Below are positions 7,345 through 13,600 of a DNA stretch of 15,475 nt, piece by piece. The stretch covers positions 1 through 15,475 of the forward strand of contig JBGQHM010000129.1 in the NCBI GenBank assembly GCA_041497995.1, written 5' to 3'. The DNA is from DATKMS01 sp041497995 (GTDB lineage: Bacteria; Desulfobacterota; Binatia; HRBIN30). Every line of letters starts with the position of its first letter. Position 1 is the first letter of the stretch. The position numbers and the translations under genes were made by a program. The notes beneath the pieces are model-generated. The model made no database searches and was not told the DNA's origin. It saw only the letters and a program-made list of their open reading frames with translations.

Positions 7345-7633
7345 TTCGAGATACTCCTTTTCGCGAATGCGCTTTTACCGCCGACATACCGCAGTGCGCA
7401 AGGAGATGCGAACCGGGTCCGGTCGCTGCAATCACGCGTTCAGGCCATGGAATCGCAGCCAGTTGTCTCCCAGCGCATTGCGTTGCGAGGTCTCCGGCAC
7501 TCCTGCGATGCACTTGCACTGCTCGCCATGCTGACCCTCCTCGGCCGAGATCGCGCTCGGCGATTAGTGCAGTGGACTATGTTGGTCAAGTGCGCTGTAG
7601 TGCTCGGCCGATCACGAACCAGGAGGGAAAGAG
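7345..7633. other. Divergent intergenic region
   Basis: This 289-bp gap separates the leftward amidohydrolase from the rightward binding-protein gene. It holds the amidohydrolase stub (7432-7554), a strong ribosome-binding site for each flanking gene, and three CTCGGC-type motifs at 7540 (a perfect palindrome CTCGGCCGAG), 7556 and 7603. I see no convincing promoter boxes. Confidence 0.5.
7432..7554 (-). pseudogene. C-terminal remnant of a second amidohydrolase
   Basis: Reading leftward, an open stretch of about 40 codons ends in TGA at 7434-7432. Its last part reads IAGVPETSQRNALGDNWLRF followed by HGLNA. This aligns with the C-terminus of the neighbouring amidohydrolase (NVPEEERHKIVCENAARFWR then LN): shared Val-Pro-Glu, an Arg, an Asn, Arg-Phe and a final Leu-Asn. 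No start codon or metal-binding segment precedes it; the frame is closed by a stop just upstream, and the rightward binding-protein gene begins at 7634. It is best read as the 3' stub left after the 5' part of a tandem paralogue was deleted or replaced. Confidence 0.6.
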
Positions 7634-8740
7634 ATGGCGCAACGCTCCCGCAGTGAGTTCGACCCGGTGAAGGTGGGGTGGCTCGGCGCCTGCCTCGACG
7701 GTGAAGGCGGCGGCTACGACAAGATCCACCGCATGGCATTCGACGAAGCGCTCGAGCAGGGCGTGCTGCCGCGCAAGGTCGAGCACGTGATCCACGCGGA
7801 AAACGGATTGCCCAATGGATCGGCGAAGAACGCGGTCGACGGCTATCGCTGGCTGGTGGAGCAAGGCTGCGTTGTAATCGCCGGCGCGTACAGCTCCGAC
7901 AACGCCATCGCCGTCGCGCCGTATGCCAACGAGGCGAAGGTACCGTTGATCAGTTGGTGCGGGACGGAGCGCTACTCCGGCGAGTATTGCTTCCAGCTCG
8001 GCAACGGCGACTGCGGCGGCGACGCCGCGCTCATGGCCGCGTGGCTGAAGCGCAAAGGGTACGAGCGCATCGCCGTGTTGAACGAAGTCTCGCCGAACGG
8101 CGAAGAGTACTTCCGCTTCTTCCGGCAGGAATGCCGGCGCCTCGGCTTGAGCGTCGGTGCGGTCGAGACCGTCCCGCAGCGGCCGGCGAACCTCGCCGCC
8201 AACCTGCGCAACCTGCAGCGCGCCGGCTGCGACGCGCTCGCCTACATGGGCTACGGCATGCTCCTGGCGCAGGGCCTGATGCGCCCGGCGCTCGAAGAAA
8301 TCGGCTGGGATCCGCCACGCATCATGACGACGGCCTTCATGTTCTACCTCGTCGGCTTCGAACACTTCGAGGGCTGGGTGGGAATCGACCAGTATTGCCC
8401 CGACAATCCCGGCGTCGAACGCTTCCGCGTCAACTTCGAGCAACGCCACGGCACACCGCCGCCGATGTGGCCCAACGCGATTCCGCTGCTCGCGTACGAC
8501 ACGGCACGAGTGATGGCCGAGGCGCTGCATCGCGCGCCGCTGCTCACCGGCCCCGGCGTAAAGGACGGGCTCGAACGCATCCGCTTCATGCCGAGCGCCA
8601 CCGGCGGACCACGCACGCACATCGCGTGCAGTCCGTACGATCACAAGATGTTCAAAGGCGACTGGTTGCTCTACGGGAAGGTCGAGGGCGGCAAACTGGT
8701 GTTCGAAGGCTTGTTCGAGCCCGCGCCCGGCACGCACTAG
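7634..8740 (+). CDS. Type 1 periplasmic-binding-fold protein (branched-chain amino acid ABC type), no signal peptide
   Basis: A 368-residue protein of the LivJ/amide-binding-like superfamily. The N-terminal strand DPVKVGWLGACLDGEGG (10-26) opens lobe 1, with VVIAGAYSSDNAIAVAPYAN then EAKVPLISW (about 81-109) typical of these folds. Lobe 2 has RIAVLNEVSPNGEEYFRFF, and DALAYMGYGMLLAQGL and AYDTARVMAEAL later. Family members normally deliver amino acids, amides or aromatic acids to an ABC permease. Here the N-terminus is polar (MAQRSRSEFDP) with neither a Sec signal nor a lipobox, and no permease or ATPase gene is nearby, so a cytosolic ligand-sensing role is possible. The start ATG 7634 has AGGAGGG 6 nt upstream. 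It is divergent from the amidohydrolase, which may share its ligand. The stop TAG begins a CTAG-bounded repeat. Confidence 0.88.
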   Translation: MAQRSRSEFDPVKVGWLGACLDGEGGGYDKIHRMAFDEALEQGVLPRKVEHVIHAENGLPNGSAKNAVDGYRWLVEQGCVVIAGAYSSDNAIAVAPYANEAKVPLISWCGTERYSGEYCFQLGNGDCGGDAALMAAWLKRKGYERIAVLNEVSPNGEEYFRFFRQECRRLGLSVGAVETVPQRPANLAANLRNLQRAGCDALAYMGYGMLLAQGLMRPALEEIGWDPPRIMTTAFMFYLVGFEHFEGWVGIDQYCPDNPGVERFRVNFEQRHGTPPPMWPNAIPLLAYDTARVMAEALHRAPLLTGPGVKDGLERIRFMPSATGGPRTHIACSPYDHKMFKGDWLLYGKVEGGKLVFEGLFEPAPGTH

Positions 8741-8817
8741 GGCCTGCGGCCAGCGTCATTTCTATGGTCCGCTCCCCGTTGGGTCGCTCCGGGCTGCCAA
8801 GTCCGACCGGCTGCTAG
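8737..8817 (+). repeat. Shorter copy of the CTAG-bounded repeat
   Basis: Starting with CTAG at 8737 (containing the stop codon of the binding-protein gene) and ending with CTAG at 8814. Segments such as CCAGCGTC, TCTATGG, CCGCTCCC, GTTGG, TCGCT and GGGCTGCC occur in the same order as in the reverse complement of the 108-bp units at 5986-6201. About 30 bp are missing towards its right end. It establishes the 108-bp unit as a dispersed repeat. Confidence 0.65.
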
Positions 8818-9260
8818 AGTCACCGTTCCTGGCTTTGCAGAAGAAGGCCGGCAATCGTCGGGCACCCTTCGATACGGCGCCGAGAAGATGGGGCCTACTA
8901 CCATGAACCGGACTGTTCCAGGCCGTCATGCCCGCAGTCTTCAAGCGGGCATCCAGGCGGGGCGAGGAGTGGATTCCCGCTTACAGATTGCGGGAATGAC
9001 GAAGGGACACTGGTTCATGGGCCCAACATACCCGTGCCTCACGGGTCGGGGTCTCAGGGTGAGCGGCGAATATCCCGAGAGTGCTCACCCAACCGCTCGC
9101 ACTGAGTAGCCGCCTCTTTTGAGCGGCGTATCGAAGTGCGCCCGCCGGCAGCAACGTCGCTGCTCCACGCTCCGCCTACAGCTCGAGGATCGGGTCCGAG
9201 AATCGCCAGACACGCCGCGACACGCGTGCGATGGTCGGCCACATCAAAAGGAGGTGGCCG
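8741..9260. other. 520-bp intergenic region, repeats only
   Basis: Between the binding-protein stop and the GST start. It contains the short CTAG-bounded repeat, the second 279-bp palindromic element, and about 115 bp before the GST gene with its ribosome-binding site. A 73-residue frame at 8888-9109 is translated repeat. No gene or RNA is supported. Confidence 0.65.
8863..9141. repeat. Composite palindromic repeat element, copy 2
   Basis: Same length and order of parts as 2189-2467. Outer arms are better preserved here: TTCGATACG (8869-8877) near the left end against CGTATCGAA (9128-9136) near the right end, extended by imperfect pairing of GATGGGGCCTACT with AGTAGCCGCCTCTT. Inner stems are CCATGAACC (8901-8909) with GGTTCATGG (9012-9020), then ATGCCCGC/GCGGGCAT, ATTCCCGC/GCGGGAAT, ACCCGTG/CACGGGT, and CTCAGGGTGAGCGG (9053-9066) with CCGCTCGCACTGAG (9093-9106). 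No reading frame in it resembles a protein. It occupies the gap before the GST gene. Confidence 0.75.
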
Positions 9261-10049
9261 ATGGTCACACTACTCAACATCCCGATTTCTCCCTTTGGGA
9301 CGAAGGTGAAGATGGCGATGCTCGAAAAGGGCATCGCGTTCGACACGCGCGAACCGGATCTGGAAGCGGCACAGGCGGGGAGCGATCACGAACTGACGAG
9401 CGCATCGTCGCCGCGTTTGGAGATCCCGCTGCTCATCGACGGAGATGTCAGAGTCTTCGACTCAACCGTCATCCTCGAATACCTGGAAGACCGCTGGCCG
9501 GAGCCGGCGCTGCTACCCGCGTCAGCCGCAGAGCGTGCCCGCGTGCGGATGATCGAAGACGTCTGCGACACAACCTACGAGGCCGTCGTGTGGGGCATCT
9601 ATGAAGTGACCACGATGGGCCGCGTCTCCGACGCGAAGCAAGCCGAGCTGCTAGCACGCGGGCGGGAGCAGGTAGATGGGCTGAACGCGTGGCTGGAGCG
9701 GCAGCTTGTCGGCCGCGCCTGGTTCAACGGCGCCACGTTTGGGTGGGGCGACTGCAGTGTCTATCCGCACGTGCACAACGCGGATTCACTCGGCTACGCG
9801 CCGGCCCCCGGCAGTCAACTCACAGCGTGGCTCACGACGATGCGCCAGCGGCAATCCGCACAGCAGCTCAGCGCCGAATTTGCGGAATGGTTTCAGGGAA
9901 CACTGAACCGGCCCACCGGCACAGACGGTGCGTGGAAACGGCTCTACAAGGCGCACCGCCTCGAATGGATGATCCAGACGGGTGGCCTCGACGTGGTGAT
10001 CGACGGCGTCCGCAAGGACAACATTCGCTTCTCGCCGGAGATCCGCTGA
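9261..10049 (+). CDS. Glutathione S-transferase family protein
   Basis: A 262-residue GST. The thioredoxin-like N-terminal domain (about 1-80) has the active-site loop PISPFGTKV with Ser10 as candidate catalytic residue, the cis-proline in EIPLLID (Pro56) and the glutathione-binding DSTVILEYLEDRW (67-79; Asp67-Ser68). The all-helical C-terminal domain (about 90-210) has the GWGDCSVYPH capping motif with Asp164. About 45 extra residues after 215 (ending FSPEIR) exceed the usual length. The frame opens at ATG 9231, but ATG 9261 is preceded by AAAAGGAGGT at 6-nt spacing and gives the normal GST N-terminus, so I use it. Such proteins conjugate or isomerise electrophiles in the cytosol; the substrate is unknown. 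No operon partner is visible. Confidence 0.9.
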   Translation: MVTLLNIPISPFGTKVKMAMLEKGIAFDTREPDLEAAQAGSDHELTSASSPRLEIPLLIDGDVRVFDSTVILEYLEDRWPEPALLPASAAERARVRMIEDVCDTTYEAVVWGIYEVTTMGRVSDAKQAELLARGREQVDGLNAWLERQLVGRAWFNGATFGWGDCSVYPHVHNADSLGYAPAPGSQLTAWLTTMRQRQSAQQLSAEFAEWFQGTLNRPTGTDGAWKRLYKAHRLEWMIQTGGLDVVIDGVRKDNIRFSPEIR

Positions 10050-10106
10050 GGCGAGGGCGGCGCACGTACCTTCGCGCGTCCCGAGAAAACGCGCGGCGTC
10101 TGTTCG

Positions 10107-10185
10107 ACCTCCCCCCACCCCCTCCTTGGTAAGGAGGGGGAACACTTGCGATTCCCCTCCTTACCAAGGAGGGGCAAGGGGAGGT
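10107..10185. repeat. Palindromic double hairpin (CCTCCTTGGTAAGGAGG type)
   Basis: Two inverted arms of about 32 bp (10107-10140 and 10154-10185) are near reverse complements of each other with a 13-nt centre. Each arm contains its own near-palindrome: CCTCCTTGGTAAGGAGG on the left and CCTCCTTACCAAGGAGG on the right. It could extrude as a cruciform, or, as RNA, fold as one long stem or two stems. It lies 57 bp after the GST stop and could serve as a bidirectional transcription end, though no T-run follows. Such C-rich/G-rich palindromes are frequent dispersed repeats. Confidence 0.75.
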
Positions 10186-10216
10186 TGCTCTGACCGCTTC
10201 GGGCGTGCGCAGGCCG

Positions 10217-10250
10217 TGATCACACCGTGGTAAACCCCTCGGTGCGATCA
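10217..10250 (+). promoter_or_regulatory. Candidate operator upstream of vapB
   Basis: TGATCACACCG (10217-10227) and CGGTGCGATCA (10240-10250) form an inverted repeat matching at 10 of 11 positions around a 12-nt centre, about 54 bp before the antitoxin start. VapB-type proteins repress their own promoters by binding inverted repeats in this position, so an autoregulatory operator is plausible. A simple hairpin is the alternative. Confidence 0.4.
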
Positions 10251-10303
10251 AGATCAGTCGCTGCGCACCAGCGCGAGTGCACGTATTGCCATCGGAGCAT
10301 CAG

Positions 10304-10573
10304 TTGATAGTGTTCAACCCTGTGCGCACGACACTCACCTTGGAAGAAGACATCGCCGCCGAGCTTCGGCGGTTGCACAAAGCTCGCAATGAGCCGTTCA
10401 GCCGGACGGTCAACGCGGTCTTGCGCGCCGGCCTGGCGACCCTTGGGGCCAAGCGTGCTCTCAGGATGCCGCGATATCGAACTGAGCCTGTATCCCTTGG
10501 GACACCACGGCCAACGAGCTTCGACGACCTCTCGGAAGTCCTCGCGTTTGCCGAGAGGGAGACGCGGGTGTGA
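10304..10573 (+). CDS. VapB-type antitoxin (ribbon-helix-helix)
   Basis: About 83-90 residues. VRTTLTLEEDIAAELRRL followed by FSRTVNAVLRAGL is a ribbon-helix-helix DNA-binding fold as in VapB antitoxins. The C-terminal part, SFDDLSEVLAFAERE, is the acidic toxin-binding tail typical of partners of PIN-domain VapC RNases. The start is uncertain: TTG 10304 has GGAG at 6-nt spacing, GTG 10310 and GTG 10322 are in frame, and the longest frame begins at GTG 10277. The gene overlaps by 4 nt (GTGA) the first codon of a VapC-like frame, the usual antitoxin-toxin coupling, but that toxin frame is broken after six codons. It is therefore an orphan antitoxin, unless it neutralises a toxin elsewhere. Confidence 0.75.
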   Translation: MIVFNPVRTTLTLEEDIAAELRRLHKARNEPFSRTVNAVLRAGLATLGAKRALRMPRYRTEPVSLGTPRPTSFDDLSEVLAFAERETRV

Positions 10574-10587
10574 TCTTGGTCGATGTT
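10570..10587 (+). pseudogene. VapC toxin stub (first six codons)
   Basis: GTG at 10570 overlaps the vapB stop and reads Met-Ile-Leu-Val-Asp-Val, the standard beginning of PIN-domain toxins, where Asp5 is the first catalytic acid. From codon 7 the frame turns into Arg/Glu-rich sequence unlike any PIN domain, and by 10628 it is antisense to the end of the large ROCO-TIR gene. I infer that the rest of the toxin was lost when the neighbouring DNA arrived. Six residues are little evidence; the position and the GTGA overlap carry most of the weight. Confidence 0.5.
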
Positions 10588-10627
10588 GCGCGTGAAGAGC
10601 GGGCCGCTCGCGAGAGACGAGGTCGCA

Positions 10628-13600
10628 CTAACCGCTGCGCACCATCGCGAGGACATCACGAAACTCATCCTTCGCCATGCGTTCGAGGTCGCGCGGCACG
10701 AGCTTGTCGACGAGGTACTCAAGGACATCCGAGACGTTGTGCGAGAACTCCTGGATCATGCGGTACTTCGCAAAGGCCTCGCCGCCGACGATCGACGGGT
10801 CGTCTTTGATCAGCGGCTCGAGCTTTCCCTTCTCGTCTTTCCAATGGCGGGCGTACGACAACCGTTCCGAAACTTCGCCGAGCCTGGCGTCAGGCAGGAT
10901 CAGCGGAACCACCCTCTTCAGGAAACGATCGGGGTTGCTACCGCAGTTGCGGTAGATGCGAAACAGCTCGTACATGCAGTAGGCCGAGCGCAGGTACTTG
11001 TCACTCACGACGACGATGATGAAGTCGCCCGCGGCAAGTCGGTCCATGAACTCGCTGATGCGGGCGCCCGGCGCCATCTGCTGGCGGTCGCGCAGCACTT
11101 CCACACTTTGGCCCGCGAGTGAGCGGCAGAGGTCGTCGACGATCTGCTCGCGACGCTTGCCTTCCGGCGTGGCGTCACCCCAGGCGTACGACACGAAGAT
11201 CTGAGGGCTGGTTCTTGGAAAGGCCGACGGCGGAAGTCTCTCGAATACGGGGCCGCGGGTCGGGTCGTCAGCCGCGGCGCCGGCGGCGAGATGCGTCCTT
11301 GCCGGTGCTGTCCGTGGAGATGCGACGAGCTCAAAGTCGAAGTGAGCGATGAGGTCCACGCGCTCCTCGGGGAAGTCATCGACCTCCGGCTCGAGCCTGG
11401 AATAGCCGAAGAGGCGGTTCCGCTCCGTGATACGCTTACGCAGCCACGCTCCGAGCTCTGCCTCCCGTCCACCCTGCACCTGTACAACGATCCTCCCACC
11501 GCGCCCACTCGTCCTCTCCTCCTCGACAAGTGCACGGGCGCCGGACTGCTTGTCGTAGACCCAGAAGCCGTACTTCCAGTAGACGCCGGCCTCGCCGGCA
11601 CGGGCGCCCGCATCGCACGTCAGCGAACGCATGAGCCCCGAGTGGAGAAAATCGTAGCGATACTCCAGCCGGCGCGACGGCGCCGTTTCGTCCCAACGCC
11701 CCGCCAGCTCGGCCGCCAACGCCGCCTTGTCGGGCAAGAGGTCGGGAGCGATATACTCCACGTCGAGCCCGAGCGTCCGGTCGGCGTCGCGGCACTTGAA
11801 GCAGATCCCGGCAGATTCCATCAGGCTGAGAAAAAGCCGCTGCTCGTCTTCCGAGTACTCCTTCCAGACGAGCAGCTCGAGGAGCGCACGCGTGAAACGG
11901 CCGCGGCTACCGACGAGCTGACGGTAGGCGCTTTGTCGCTCGAAGACTGCGTAGACCGCGTCGAGGGCCCACGACTGGTCGAGGATGATCCGATCGTGAA
12001 ACAGCCCTGGTTGATGGAAGACGACACCGAGATTGTGGAGATAGTCGAGCAAGCTCTCGGGTGAAGAGACGCCGCCCACTCGCTCGCACAGCGCGCCGAA
12101 TTCTCCGAGCGATAGCGTCCGATGCTGACGTGTGCTGCGCACCAGCCCCTGGTCGGCATCGCGCCACTCTTCGAGCTGGCGCACCACGCGCGCGCGACCC
12201 GCCCCAATGGTGGCGACGCCATCGCGCTCGCGGATCGCCTCCATTGCTTGCTGTAGAGCCTCGTCGAGGGCCGCCCGCCCGCGGTCCTTCGCAGCGCTGT
12301 ACCAACAGAGCTTGAGCGCCGGATCGTCCAAGAAGCGGTCGTCCACAGGCGGCCGCTTCACCTCGTTCTCCGGCCGGTCGCACTGACTTTGAACGACGAT
12401 GATCGGGCTCCCCGGCAGACCCAGCGTTCGGACGTATTCGAGCCAGTACGCCAGCGGATAATTCCGGAATACCAGCCCTTCGTGCTCCTCCTCCTGACGC
12501 CGCTCAAAGTCCGGATGCCAGACCACGAGGAAGACGGCCTGTGTGCGCAAGAACAGCGAGTGCGCACCGTGGTAGATGTCCTGCCCGCCGAAGTCCCAGA
12601 GGTTCAATCGCTCGCCGTTCGACGATGCGTTCCACGGCACCGTCGTGACGCTGATGCCATGGGTCGAGGGGATGCTCGGATCGAATAACATGCCACGCAG
12701 CCTGCGGCAGATCTGCGTCTTGCCGACCCGTCCGTTGCCGAGCGCGATGATCTTCGTTTCCCGCACCTCCTCCGCGCCCGCGTCAAGATCACGGACGTGA
12801 GCGCGTATGCGATTGAGGCAGTCGTCTTGGCGTGACCGTGACAGGACTTCCCGCGGGATGCCGGCAACCACAGCTTCCTGGAGGAAGAGGTGTACGAGCG
12901 ACGCCTTGAAAACAAGCTGCACTGGCAGATTACTCAAGCGGCATTGGTTAAACTTCAGCCTCGACACATTCGGCAAAGTCACTAAGGGGTCGGCATGCGT
13001 GACTTGCGTGCCCGAGCAGTCGAGCGATTGGAGCCGCGTAAGCGCGCGCAGCGGCTCTAGATTCGCGACTTGGGTGTATGAACAGTTGAGCGACTGGAGC
13101 AAGGGCAGCGCACGCAGCGGCTCCAGACTCGCGACTTGAGTGTATGAACAGTCGAGCGATTGGAGCAAGGGCAACACGCAGAGCGACTCAAGCGTAGTGA
13201 CCGAGGTGCTGGAGCAGGCGAGGGACTGGAGCGCGGGGAGCGATTGCAACGGTTCGAGGCTTGTGACTGAAGTGTCCGAGCAGTCGAGTAACTGCAGCCC
13301 AGGAAGCGCGCGCAGCGGCTCCAAGCTCGTGACTCTCGTACTCGAGCAGTTCAGTGACTGCAGAGCGCGAAGCGCGCGCAGCGGCTCCAGGCTTGAGACT
13401 CGCGTGCGTCCGCAGTTGAGCGCTTGGAGCGTGGAAACCGCTCGTAGCGGCCCTACACTCGCGACTCCAGTGCCCGAGCAGTCGAGCGACTGCAAAGCGG
13501 GAAGCGCTCGGAGCGGCTCTAGACTCGTGACTGCCACGCCCGAGCAGTCGAGCGACTGCAAGGAGGAAAGCCTGCACAACGGTTCCAAGCTCGGGACCTG

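Larger units (their letters stand above)
10050..10303. other. Intergenic region before the antitoxin gene
   Basis: This 254-bp gap holds the double palindromic hairpin at 10107-10185 and the smaller inverted repeat at 10217-10250, each listed separately. The stretch immediately after the GST stop shows nothing further. Confidence 0.5.

Noticed and set aside
7586..8737. 383-codon minus-strand frame antisense to the binding-protein gene
   Set aside because: The plus-strand product has a recognisable fold and a strong ribosome-binding site; the antisense frame is a GC-rich shadow with no motif.
10583..11122. 179-codon plus-strand frame after vapB considered as the toxin
   Set aside because: It is antisense to the TIR domain and has no PIN-domain acidic residues; the VapC-like beginning is in another frame and ends after six codons.
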